Below are positions 15,436 through 24,700 of a DNA stretch of 36,153 nucleotides, in pieces. This DNA comes from Deltaproteobacteria bacterium (GTDB lineage Bacteria > Desulfobacterota > Desulfuromonadia > Desulfuromonadales > Geopsychrobacteraceae). Position numbers and translations under genes: made by a program. Below the pieces are notes generated by a model. The model had not been told where the DNA came from. It saw only the letters and a list, made by a program, of their open reading frames with translations, and searched no databases. Where the stretch lies: positions 1 to 36,153 of the forward strand of contig JAJRRT010000055.1 in the NCBI GenBank assembly GCA_024279255.1, given 5' to 3'. How positions within the stretch are numbered: the stretch's first letter is position 1; every line of letters begins with the position of its first letter.

Positions 15436-16176
15436 ATGATTTCGTCCTCATTCCCATCTCCCCCCAAAGATTTGTACAAGGTTCTGCTTGTTGATGATGT
15501 TGAGTTGTTCCTCGAGATGGAAAAGACCTTTTTTCACCGTGATCAATTTAAAATATTTACTGCAATTAACGGTGAGAAAGCGCTTCGGTTAGCGCGGAAA
15601 GAGAAGCCTGATCTGGTTTTTCTCGATATGTATCTTTCAGGGCTGAATGGAGACGAAGTTTGCCGTCAACTCAAAAGTGATCCTGAGACTGCACATATCC
15701 CTGTGATTATGGTTATTCAACAGGGGAATGAGTCAGACCTCGTTGCCTGTAAGGCTGCTTGTTGTGACGATATCCTCTATAAACCGGTGAGGCGTGAAGA
15801 TTTTTTACGCACAAGCCGTGAGCAACTATCTTTGCTGGAGCGACGGACGCCACGCATTGAGTCAAGGTTGTTGGTTCATTATGGTTTGCGTGATGAAAGG
15901 CTGTTTCAGCAGTATACGGTCAATGTCGGTGCTGGGGGGCTATTCCTGGCAACAGAGGCGCATCTTTCTATTGATACATGGTTAAACCTTCAGATCGAAT
16001 TGCCGGACGGGCAATGCCCTGTGTGTTGTCACGGTCGGGTCGCTTGGCTTAACCACCCTGATTGGATCAAAAAACCGCAACTTCCTCACGGAATGGGTGT
16101 TGAATTCATCGATATCACAGATGATCAGCTGGAACGTATAGAGCGTTGCCTGTTAAAGACCGGAGTGAATGGTTGA
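15436..16176 (+). CDS. Response regulator with REC and PilZ domains
   Basis: The 246-residue protein combines an N-terminal receiver domain (LLVDD at 17-21, phospho-acceptor Asp64 in VFLDMY, Lys116 in YKP) with a C-terminal PilZ domain. PilZ normally binds c-di-GMP through RxxxR and D/NxSxxG. Here RIESR (140-144) is present, but the second motif reads NVGAGG, with Gly in place of Ser. A phosphorelay input could therefore modulate a c-di-GMP response, perhaps in motility or surface behaviour. The ribosome binding site is CCGGAGG. A terminator follows downstream. Confidence 0.85.
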   Translation: MISSSFPSPPKDLYKVLLVDDVELFLEMEKTFFHRDQFKIFTAINGEKALRLARKEKPDLVFLDMYLSGLNGDEVCRQLKSDPETAHIPVIMVIQQGNESDLVACKAACCDDILYKPVRREDFLRTSREQLSLLERRTPRIESRLLVHYGLRDERLFQQYTVNVGAGGLFLATEAHLSIDTWLNLQIELPDGQCPVCCHGRVAWLNHPDWIKKPQLPHGMGVEFIDITDDQLERIERCLLKTGVNG

Positions 16177-16300
16177 AAATGGTTCAGACATTGCGGTTAT
16201 CTCTGCTTTGTCCAAACGGACGATGGGCTTGTCATTTCTAGCACTCCTTGCCGGTTACTCATACACTTCAAGAACAGAAGATCAACACCAGGTAGATCTG

Positions 16301-16334
16301 GCCGGGCCGCATAAGCTGCCCGGCTATTATTTTT
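16301..16334 (+). terminator. Intrinsic terminator after the REC-PilZ gene
   Basis: GCCGGGC (16301-16307) pairs perfectly with GCCCGGC (16318-16324) across a 10-nt loop, followed by TATTATTTTT. It is well placed to end the long plus-strand run of genes. Confidence 0.85.
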
Positions 16335-16413
16335 GACAGAATTGGAAAAGGTCTGTAGTTTTGAGACGTTGTAATTCTTCTGGAGGGGACCCCTGTTGTT
16401 TAATCCAAAATTT

Positions 16414-16444
16414 ATCGACACCGTACAATCCGTCCGGTGTCGAT
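16414..16444. repeat. Perfect 10-bp inverted repeat
   Basis: ATCGACACCG (16414-16423) and CGGTGTCGAT (16435-16444) are exact reverse complements separated by 11 nt. No strong T-run follows on either strand. It could be an operator, an end of a decayed element or a protein-free hairpin. It lies 46 nt from the CRISPR-like repeat. Confidence 0.75.
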
Positions 16445-16490
16445 TACGATTATTGCAACACTGGTGGTGCCCTTTTGGGTTTTGAGGGAC

Positions 16491-16522
16491 GTCGCTCCCT
16501 GCGCGGGGGTGTGGATTGAAAC
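16491..16522. CRISPR. Solitary type I-C-like CRISPR repeat
   Basis: The 32-nt unit begins GTCGCTCCC, carries the GC-rich palindrome core CCCTGCGCGGGGG and ends GTGGATTGAAAC. Length, palindrome position and the ATTGAAAC 3' end match the type I-C repeat family as I know it. No second full copy occurs at spacer distance on either side, and there are no cas genes in the window. It is therefore an array remnant, an orphan repeat or a mimic. A weak match to the repeat tail (ATTGCAAC) occurs about 31 nt upstream but is not convincing. Confidence 0.6.
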
Positions 16523-16966
16523 CACAGGCAGTCATAGGGGCAGGGCCTCAGGCTCTTGAAATTAACAGATAAAATCATCACTTGCACCATTTGTTTCATT
16601 TTTGGAGTGTCTGCTGGAAAAGAATTTTTCAGGTTTCCTTGGTGATTGAATTCTGTGGGGATAAGTCGGTAACTGTATGAAAATACAATATGTTTTTGCT
16701 GTTTACTTTGGTATTTTTCTGTTTTTTTCTGCGCACTGTACACAGTTTCTGTGGATAGCATTGTGTAAAAAGAGGTAGGGTTGTGGCAGGCTTCAATCGC
16801 TATCAGGGATTTAGCCTTTTGCCTAAAAATTACGCAGTAGGGTCGGGTATAGTATTCCGTTTTTGGTGAACCGTTTAGAGCGGTGAAAACAGACATCTGT
16901 CGCTGGCAAAAGTCACCTTGGGATACTTATCCGCAGGTCATTTTACTTATTTTAGAGGATTGGCAA

Positions 16967-18607
16967 ATGAGAGATACTTTTCACTGCACCATGGGGGATT
17001 TGCTTGAATCGATCGCAGGACGTTATTCTGAGCAGGATGCGCTGGTTTACCCTGAGCGTGGGTTACGTTATAGCTGGCGTGATTTCGATTGTGAAACCGA
17101 CCTCATTGCGCGCGGCTTGATGAGTATGGGAATCGGTAAGGGTGATCATGTTGCGATCTGGGCCTCGAATGTTCCCGAGTGGGTGGTGCTGCAATTTGCC
17201 ACGGCCAAGATTGGGGCGGTGCTGGTAACGATCAACACCAGTTATCAGTCTGCAGAGCTTGAGTACATTCTTAAACAATCGGATACCACGACCCTGTTTA
17301 TGGTCGGAGAATTCAAGAGTACCGATTATCTGGAAATTGTTCGGCGGGTGATCCCTGACCTGCAGCAGGGAAAGGTCGAGGCCGATAATCTTCCCTGTCT
17401 GCAACGAGTTGTTTTTCTCGGTGATAACTGTCCACAAGATCTGTTTCCTTATGCACGTCTTAAGGACCTCGCGACGCAGACAGAGATCTCTGCACTGACT
17501 CTGCGCAAGTCGTCACTCGCTGAAGATGAAGTTATCAACATGCAGTACACTTCGGGAACCACCGGTTTCCCCAAGGGGGTGATGCTGACCCATCACAATG
17601 TCATCAATAACGGCTTTAATATTGGAAAGTGCATGGATTTTACCAGTGATGACCGACTGTGTATTCCGGTGCCCTTTTTTCACTGTTTCGGTTGCGTCCT
17701 CGGAGTTATGGCTTGCGTGACCCATGGTGCGGCGATGATCCCGGTGGAAGTATTTGATCCCTTAGATGTTCTGAAAAGTATTGAAGCCGAACGCTGTACA
17801 GCAGTCCATGGTGTTCCGACGATGTTCATCGCCGAACTGGAGCACCCTGAATTTGCCAGTTTTGATCTCAGCTCGCTACGCACAGGGATCATGGCCGGCT
17901 CACCCTGTCCCACCGAGGTGATGCGCAAGGTTATCGATGATATGCATTGTTCTGAGATTACCATTGCCTATGGGCAGACCGAAGCTTCGCCGGTGATCAC
18001 TCAGACTCGTACCCAGGATCCCCTTGAGTTGCGCGTGGCAAGTGTCGGACGGGCACTCCCTGATGTTGAGGTTAAAATAGTCGACATCGAATCGGGCGAG
18101 ACCTTACCGTATGGCGAACAGGGTGAACTCTGTACGCGCGGTTATCTGGTGATGAAGGGGTATTACCAGATGCCCGAGGCGACTGCCTGTGCAATCGATA
18201 ACGATGGCTGGCTGCACACAGGTGATCTGGCGGTGATGGATGAGCAAGGCTATTGCAAAATAACCGGGCGAATCAAGAACATGATTATTCGTGGTGGCGA
18301 GAACATCTATCCGCGCGAGATCGAAGAGTTCCTCTACCGCCATCCGAAGGTCTCCGATGTGCAGGTTTACGGTGTGCCTGACACCAAGTATGGCGAGCAG
18401 GTGATGGCTGCGGTCAAGCTCAAAGAAGGAGAGAGTTGCACCGCTGATGAGGTTCGTGATTTTTGTCAGGGGGAGATCGCTCGCTACAAGATTCCACGCT
18501 ATGTAAAGTTTGTCGACAGCTATCCGATGACTGCCAGTGGCAAGGTTCAGATCTTCAAACTACGTGAGCAGGCGATTGTCGACCTTAAGCTGCTCACCTG
18601 TAATTAA
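16967..18607 (+). CDS. AMP-forming acyl-CoA ligase (FadD-like)
   Basis: This 546-residue ANL-superfamily enzyme would activate a carboxylic acid with ATP to the acyl-AMP and then the acyl-CoA. Motifs are YTSGTTGFPKGVMLTH (phosphate-binding loop), AYGQTEASP (adenine/motif A5 region), GWLHTGDLAVMD and the hinge region GRIKNMIIRGGENIYP. The C-terminal catalytic lysine segment is TASGKVQIFK. Fatty or aromatic acids are likely substrates, but specificity cannot be read. ATG at 16967 is chosen with AGAGGA upstream; 28 further in-frame codons to 16883 look non-native. It is followed 21 nt later by an M24 peptidase. Confidence 0.92.
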   Translation: MRDTFHCTMGDLLESIAGRYSEQDALVYPERGLRYSWRDFDCETDLIARGLMSMGIGKGDHVAIWASNVPEWVVLQFATAKIGAVLVTINTSYQSAELEYILKQSDTTTLFMVGEFKSTDYLEIVRRVIPDLQQGKVEADNLPCLQRVVFLGDNCPQDLFPYARLKDLATQTEISALTLRKSSLAEDEVINMQYTSGTTGFPKGVMLTHHNVINNGFNIGKCMDFTSDDRLCIPVPFFHCFGCVLGVMACVTHGAAMIPVEVFDPLDVLKSIEAERCTAVHGVPTMFIAELEHPEFASFDLSSLRTGIMAGSPCPTEVMRKVIDDMHCSEITIAYGQTEASPVITQTRTQDPLELRVASVGRALPDVEVKIVDIESGETLPYGEQGELCTRGYLVMKGYYQMPEATACAIDNDGWLHTGDLAVMDEQGYCKITGRIKNMIIRGGENIYPREIEEFLYRHPKVSDVQVYGVPDTKYGEQVMAAVKLKEGESCTADEVRDFCQGEIARYKIPRYVKFVDSYPMTASGKVQIFKLREQAIVDLKLLTCN

Positions 18608-18628
18608 CTGTTAATAGAAGGAGATGGT

Positions 18629-19819
18629 GTGAGAATTACCCCAAAACTTGAACTCGAACAGCGAATCAGCCGCCTTCAGACTCTGTTGGTTAAACAGGGG
18701 ATTGATGCTGCAGTGCTTCTTCAAAATGCGGACCTTTTTTATTTCACCGGTTCGATCCAGCAAGGCATATGTTATGTGCCGGCTGCTGGCGAGCCGCTCT
18801 ATCTGGTGCGTAAGGATTTCGGTCGTGCTCGTATGGAATCAGGGATAAAACATATTGTGCCGCTAACGAGTATGCGCGACGTTGCCGGGCAGCTGAAAGC
18901 GCATGGCATTGAGCTTCCGCAGCGGATCGGGATGGAACTTGATGTGCTGCCGGTATCATTATTCAATCGCTGGCACAAAGTGCTGGGCGGGGGAGAAACC
19001 TGTGATGTCTCACCACTGATCCGCAGTGTCAAGGCGATCAAAAGTGACTATGAAATTGCCATAATGAAAGATTGTAGTCTGCTGATGGACAAGATCTATC
19101 AGCGCGCCAAAGAGGTGATTAAGGTTGGCAAGACCGATCTTGAAGTGTCGGCTGAGCTGGAATTTTTAGCACGAAAGGAGGGACATCAGGGGATTACCCG
19201 TTTTCGTGGATTTAACTCCGAGCTCTTTTATGGTCATGCTTTCTCCGGAGCCGATGGTGCCGTGCCCGCCTACCTCGATGCGCCGCTTGGTGGGTTGGGA
19301 TTGAACCCCTCAATTGGACAGGGCGCCAGTTACAAGAAGATCGCTGCCAATGAACCGATCATTGTCGATTTTGTTGCGGCCTTCGATGGTTATATGGTTG
19401 ATATGACCCGAACCTTCGTCGTTGGTAAACTGCCGGAAAAACTAGATAAGGCATATAACGACATGCGACTGGTGCAGAAGAAACTGGCGGAGGTCGCGCG
19501 TCCTGGTGTCGCTTGGGGTGAGGTTTATCAACAGTGCTACGATCTGGCCGTGTCATTAGGTTACAAAGATAATTTCATGGGGAATGCCGGAGCGCAGGTC
19601 TCTTTTATCGGCCACGGTATCGGGGTTGAGATCGACGAGTACCCCTTTATTGCGCGTGGCTTTAACGATCAGGTTCTCGAAGAGAAGATGTGCTTTGCTT
19701 TTGAGCCGAAAGCGGTTTTTGCCGGAGAGGGTGCGGTCGGCATTGAAAACACCTTTTGGGTTGAGGCTGATGGTCTCAGGCGGTTGACCTATTCCGATGA
19801 ACATTTGGTCGAATTGTAA
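18629..19819 (+). CDS. M24-family metallopeptidase (Xaa-Pro aminopeptidase-like)
   Basis: The 396-residue protein has the creatinase-like N-terminal domain (ISRLQTLLVKQGIDAAVL, LFYFTGSIQQG) followed by the pita-bread M24 catalytic domain. The five metal-ligand regions are visible: IVDFVAAFDGYMVDMTRTF (two Asp), FIGHGIGVEID (His), FAFEPKAVF (Glu) and GIENTFWVE (Glu). It probably removes N-terminal residues before proline or cleaves X-Pro dipeptides. The start is GTG at 18629 with AAGGAG 5 nt upstream. The gene lies between an acyl-CoA ligase and a Sir2-family gene and is likely in the same operon. Confidence 0.93.
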   Translation: MRITPKLELEQRISRLQTLLVKQGIDAAVLLQNADLFYFTGSIQQGICYVPAAGEPLYLVRKDFGRARMESGIKHIVPLTSMRDVAGQLKAHGIELPQRIGMELDVLPVSLFNRWHKVLGGGETCDVSPLIRSVKAIKSDYEIAIMKDCSLLMDKIYQRAKEVIKVGKTDLEVSAELEFLARKEGHQGITRFRGFNSELFYGHAFSGADGAVPAYLDAPLGGLGLNPSIGQGASYKKIAANEPIIVDFVAAFDGYMVDMTRTFVVGKLPEKLDKAYNDMRLVQKKLAEVARPGVAWGEVYQQCYDLAVSLGYKDNFMGNAGAQVSFIGHGIGVEIDEYPFIARGFNDQVLEEKMCFAFEPKAVFAGEGAVGIENTFWVEADGLRRLTYSDEHLVEL

Positions 19820-19862
19820 GGGGAAAGATTACCAGATCAAAGATTTAAGACCGGGAGGCTGT

Positions 19863-20681
19863 ATGGATCAGGAGTACTCTGCCGCTGCTGCGATTATCGC
19901 TGCTGCTGATGCGTTGATTATTACCGCTGGAGCTGGAATGGGTGTCGACTCGGGTCTGCCCGATTTTCGCGGCGACCAAGGGTTCTGGAAGGCGTATCCG
20001 ATGTATGAACGGTTGGGACTGAGCTTTATCGATGCTGCCAACCCGCGCCACTTTGAGCGTGATCCGCTCTTCGGTTGGGGATTCTACGGCCATCGCACCA
20101 ATCTGTATCGGCAAACCGAACCACATGGCGGATTCTCTTTGTTGCTCGACTGGATTGCCAGTTATGAGCTGGACAGTTTTGTCGTCACTTCAAATGTGGA
20201 TGGACAATTTCAAAAGGCTGGCTTTCCTGCTGACCATCTGCTTGAGGTTCACGGTTCAATCCACCACCTGCAGTGTCTGAGCCCCTGTTGTCATGATATT
20301 TGGCAAAATAAAGCTGAATTCATGATTGACCATGCATCAATGCGAGCCGTCAGAGCGCCAGCATGCCCCGCTTGCGGAGGGGTTGCACGGCCCAATATCT
20401 TGATGTTTGGTGATTACTCCTGGCTGTCTGACCGGACTGCGGCACAAGAGGAAGCTTTCAGGCAGTTCATGGAACAATTCAGAGAAAAAAAGCTGGTGGT
20501 AATCGAGATGGGAGCAGGCAGTCCTATTCCAACTATTCGACATTTGAGTGAGAGCCTTGGTTCGCAACAAGGGGTCGATGTCATTCGTATCAATCCTCGT
20601 GAGACGCAGATTGACGGGGGCCATTTCAGTTTTAGGGTCGGCGCATTAGAAGGGCTTGAGCGACTTGCGGCTCATCTCTAG
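19863..20681 (+). CDS. Sir2-family NAD-dependent protein deacylase
   Basis: This 272-residue sirtuin-fold protein has the NAD-binding motif TAGAGMGVDSGLPDFRG (21-37), SNVDG (110-114) and a catalytic histidine in EVHGSIHHLQC (His130). A zinc module uses Cys138, Cys142 or Cys143, Cys168 and Cys171. Canonical sirtuins read GAGxSxxSGIPxFR and TQNIDGLH. Here Ser is replaced by Gly and the second motif reads SNVDGQF, so it is a divergent branch. Deacetylase, deacylase or ADP-ribosylation activity are all possible. The ATG at 19863 has GGGAGG upstream. Its gene end overlaps that of the convergent MshEN-REC gene by 4 nt. Confidence 0.88.
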   Translation: MDQEYSAAAAIIAAADALIITAGAGMGVDSGLPDFRGDQGFWKAYPMYERLGLSFIDAANPRHFERDPLFGWGFYGHRTNLYRQTEPHGGFSLLLDWIASYELDSFVVTSNVDGQFQKAGFPADHLLEVHGSIHHLQCLSPCCHDIWQNKAEFMIDHASMRAVRAPACPACGGVARPNILMFGDYSWLSDRTAAQEEAFRQFMEQFREKKLVVIEMGAGSPIPTIRHLSESLGSQQGVDVIRINPRETQIDGGHFSFRVGALEGLERLAAHL

Positions 20682-21532
20682 ATTGTGGGTGGGTTCTTGC
20701 CGTAACACTGTTTGAGTGCTCGCTTAACTCTTGCGACCAGACGGATAGGGTTGATCGGTTTGGCTATGAAATCAAAATAACCGATCTCAAGGAGTTTGGC
20801 TTCTTCTTCGGCAGCCCCCTTGGCTGAAAGTGCAATAATCGGAATGTGTGCGATCTGTTGGTTGGCTTTTATGTTGCGAAACATCTCGATGCCGTCCATA
20901 CGCGGCATGACGGTATCAGTAATGACCAGATGTGGTTTCTCCTGCAGAGTCAGTCGCAGCCCTTCAGCACCGTGACCCGCTTTTAAAACTGTATAACCCT
21001 GTTTCTTTAATGCGGCTTCGACTGCTAGCTGAACCATCTCCTGATCGTCGACAATCAACACCGTCCACCAACGATCCTCTTTTGGGAGTGATTTTTTGAC
21101 GACAAGGAGGTGGCGATTGGTGGCTGCTTTGATCTCTTCCGGGGTTGTGACACAGGTGACCACCTTGAGTCCGTTGCGAAAACCGATCTCCTGAGCCGTA
21201 TCATGATCAAGTGGATTTGCCATCGCCAGGTAGAGAGTTTTCTTTTCAACTTTGAGTGGAAAGATGAAGCGGGTCAAGGCTTCTTCTGGGGAGATAAGCT
21301 TCAGGATTTCTGGAGGGTAGCTGTAGCGCGCAATCCCTTTAACCTGCCGTACTCCGAATTGTCGACCGAGAGTCGTTGCGATATCTTCTTCAAGAATGAC
21401 GTCCATCTCTTCAAGAATCTGTCCCAGACGCTTGCCCGTTCCACGCTGTTTTTGAAGTGCTTTTTGAAGAGTTTCCGGGGTGAGTAGCCCTGCCTCAACC
21501 AGAATCTCACCCATTTTCTTGCGACCTGCCAT
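20678..21532 (-). CDS. MshEN (GspE N-terminal)-REC domain protein
   Basis: The 284-residue protein begins with the N-terminal domain typical of type II secretion and type IV pilus ATPases (GEILVEAGLLTPETLQKAL, RLGQILEEMDVI), residues 1-145. A receiver domain follows (VLIVDD 158-163, Asp206 in VITDTVMP, Lys258 in IAKP). MshEN domains bind c-di-GMP in several ATPases, and the RLGQIL segment matches part of that motif. There is no ATPase domain, so this is probably a soluble adaptor linking phosphorylation and perhaps c-di-GMP to another protein. ATG at 21532. It converges on the sirtuin gene. Confidence 0.87.
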   Translation of the reverse strand: MAGRKKMGEILVEAGLLTPETLQKALQKQRGTGKRLGQILEEMDVILEEDIATTLGRQFGVRQVKGIARYSYPPEILKLISPEEALTRFIFPLKVEKKTLYLAMANPLDHDTAQEIGFRNGLKVVTCVTTPEEIKAATNRHLLVVKKSLPKEDRWWTVLIVDDQEMVQLAVEAALKKQGYTVLKAGHGAEGLRLTLQEKPHLVITDTVMPRMDGIEMFRNIKANQQIAHIPIIALSAKGAAEEEAKLLEIGYFDFIAKPINPIRLVARVKRALKQCYGKNPPTI

Positions 21533-21673
21533 GTTCTTTGTTCTTTCTCCCCCGGATAACTGATCTGAAACGTTATATCATGTTAATTTCTTAACTGCTT
21601 TGTCAATAACTTAAATTGTATAAGCCACCTTTTTAAGACCATACGAAAATTTGTTTTATTTAAGGATGGTGGA

Positions 21674-21716
21674 GTCTGAACAGTTTAGGCCTGTCAATGA
21701 AAGAGGCTGTTCAGAT
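21674..21716. repeat. Inverted repeat at the 3' end of the AAA/Lon-like gene
   Basis: CTGAACAG and CTGTTCAG form an 8-bp perfect inverted repeat separated by about 27 nt, spanning the stop codon at 21694. No T-run follows on the minus strand, so it is a poor intrinsic terminator. Confidence 0.4.
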
Positions 21717-24700
21717 CTGAATAGTTACTTGATCGATTTTTGAGGGATTTTTCGATTTTACCAATCCGTACGATAAGGATGCTTTCGCACTCTGCTCTTA
21801 ATTTTGCGGAGGTCATATTGAGCGTGTTTTTGGCTGCAGGTGAGGAATCAAGATCGAGTGTTGTACATGCTAAATTGCGCCGCTGCTTGAAGAACGTTTG
21901 CAATTGTGACAGGTGATTTTCACCAAAGTCGAAAACTTCCGGGACGAGATTCGAAAAACTTCGTACCCCAATGACATCCTTGCCAATCGCACGGTAAGCA
22001 TCAAGGACTTCCGGTTCCATATCTATATAGTTCTGTTGTGGCATGTACATCCGTTGCAGGTATTGCAGCACCTTTTCGGTTTTTTTACGGTGTCCACCAA
22101 TCAGCACTGATGCACCAACCTCTCCCTTGCGAGCTCCCTTGATCCAGGGGGCGCCAGTAATACCGAAATCATTTAGAACCGGGAGTTGCAGCAGGACTGA
22201 GAGGGTATTGATTGCCAGAGCAAATCCCGCTGATGGACCACCAACATTGTATGAGGCTGACAGAAGTTGGTGGTGGAGACAGTAGCCCTCAAGAAATTCA
22301 CCCAGAATTTTTGACAGATTGAGCTCTGGAGTGAGTGAACCGAGATAGTTTTCTACGAGAGTTAATGCCTCACTTGCGCTTTGGTTCGTCATCTGCACAG
22401 CCAGATCCAGTTCTGCTGTACCTGCGGCAGTTGAAGAGACAGCTCCAGTCACCAGAATTTTCTGGGGATGAATGCGGTAAACCAACGATGAGGCGATCGG
22501 CAGAATGACACCGGTTGTATCATTCGCTCCGACACCGACAACAAAGCCGACTTGTGGCTCCTCTGAAAGTTCTGTCTCAAGGAATTCATCGAGCTGTTGC
22601 TTCCCCTTGCGCAAAGGACTTGCAGCTAATTGCTTCCGGGCATTCTGCAAGTGCCAACTGCTGATCGGAAAGTTTTTTTCTTCCTTGAGTCGCCGCATCC
22701 GTTCGATGACCTCTTCAAGGCGTGATAGCAAGGCATCTTCCCCCTGACGCGCTTTGAGTAACAATGCTGACTGGGGCGCTAAGCCTTCAAGCAGCCCGAG
22801 AAGGATTTTGTAGTTGAAACGGACGAAACGTACCTTCTCCTCGTGGTTCAGTTCTGCAACCCTCAAGAGTTCATCGGTCACTTCCATTTCGGTCTTGCGC
22901 AGTGTTCTTACCTTTTCGGCAAAGGCAGCGAAGTCAGCCGGTGTTTCGCAAAGGGTACGGGCCTGTCGTGTGATCTCTTCGGTATCCAGACCATCTTCAA
23001 GGGGCAGGTCACCCATCTCTTTGATAATAATACGTTGGCTGTCCTCATCCCGCAGGTGGCCGGTGACATTCAGCACTTTAAGGCGCTTACTACGGATTAA
23101 GGCCGGATCGAGGATGTCGAGTCGGTTGGTGGTCAAAACCGTGAAAACCCGGTTCAGAGGAGATTCGCCATCGATTATCGAGAGAAACTTGTTAGTCACT
23201 TTGTCATATGGGCTGCCGCCCTGTGGTGAACGACGCGGCGCGACGGCATCCCCCTCGTCGAAGAAGACCATTGCTGGTGAAATCATCTTGGCAATGTCAT
23301 AAACCGCTTCAAGGTTGGCCACCATCCCTTCGAGTGGTCGCATCGGGTCGTTGAGATCAGCAAGATTGACGGAGATATCCTGAACATCGTGGTTATCACC
23401 CAGCCAGGCACGCACCATGAAGGTTTTTCCCGATCCCGGCGGTCCGGTCAGGACAACTCCCTTCTCTTCGCTGACGTTGTAGAAGAGGGCATTGTTCGCC
23501 ATTTCAGAAAATTCATTTTTAATCCCGCCGATATATTCCTGCCAGAAGATACTGCGATCCATCTGTCCAACCAGACGTTTATACAAAGCACCATAAGTGT
23601 TACGCGCCACCGACTTCAACGCATCACGCACCAGCAGTTGATCGTCGAGACATTTGGAATTGAATCGACCATGAATGCTGATGACCTCAGAGACCAGACG
23701 CCGCACATATGCCGGGGTGATCCGCAGGCTACGTTGGCGGAATATCGGATAGAGCTTGTTGATAGCTTGGGTCAGGTCCTCTTCGTCGAGATGTTCGGGA
23801 CGCGGATCGTCAGGGTGAGCCGGGTGCAGTTTACGTCTCAACTCAAGGCAGACGACTTGACGCAGGTTATGCGGTTTTTCCCAGAATTCATTAAGGTCGA
23901 TCACCAGGCCGCGTTCAACAAAACGTCGATAGATCGCTGGGTCCAGAAGTTCCGGCTGATCGGTGGTGGCGATCATGATGCAATCGCGCTGGCCATGGAT
24001 AATTTCATCGATAATAATGTTAGCGGTGTCGACCAGCGAACTTTGTTGCGCCTTGACACTGCTCATCTGATCAGGTCGCCCGAAAGCGCTGTGGGCCTCC
24101 TCTAGATGCCGCACTACCAGTTTGCGCGGGTGGCCCATCGCTTTACGTAGATAGTTGCCTGGTTCTCCGGCCCAGGCTGTCTGGTAGTCATTGGGGGTGA
24201 TTTCAGCATAGTCAACCTTGATCCCTTCTTCATCAAGAGACGAGAGTGCTGCGCTGATTCTATTCCGAAAGAAATAGCGTACGATTGGCAGACGCGAAAA
24301 GAATCGCAAGCGGCTGCGCTTAGTGCGCCGTTCGATACGCATCGCCAGTTCAGGATCGACCTCTTCCAGGCTACGCCAGATCGGTTGGTTTGCCAAAACT
24401 TCTTCACGTTTGGCTTTTAAATCGATGACTGGTTTGACTTCTGAAGAAAAGAACACATCTTCAAGGACCTGTTTGACTGTAGCGCTCTTTCCACTCCCTG
24501 AATTGCCGATAACAAGTATCAGGGGCGCGCGTGGCACCTTGGGGTCTTCGCTGTATTTTTTAAGGATAAAACTGTGATAGAGGGTTTCAAAAATATCGCG
24601 GACTTCGCTGGGCACAAAGGTATCGATCGTTTGACGTTCGAGGAGATAGCAGAGGTAGTAAAAATCTTCTGGATCGAGTTCTTTCGTCAGAATTCGGTTC

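Larger units (their letters stand above)
16177..16966. other. Gene-free interval of about 790 nt
   Basis: No credible gene is present. The interval holds an intrinsic terminator (16301-16334), a perfect 10-bp inverted repeat (16414-16444), an isolated CRISPR-like repeat (16491-16522) and an AT-rich stretch up to the acyl-CoA ligase. A 148-codon minus-strand frame at 16450-16896 crosses the CRISPR-like repeat. Its C-terminal residues are simply the translation of that repeat, so it is discounted. Confidence 0.65.

Noticed and set aside
16440..16490. Second degenerate CRISPR repeat ending ATTGCAAC upstream of the orphan repeat
   Set aside because: Only the last eight bases resemble the repeat, the GC palindrome is missing, and the implied spacer would be short for type I-C.
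16450..16896. 148-codon open frame on the minus strand in the large gap
   Set aside because: Its C-terminal residues (FQSTPPRRERRPS) are just the translation of the CRISPR-like repeat; there is no ribosome binding site, and the composition is not protein-like.
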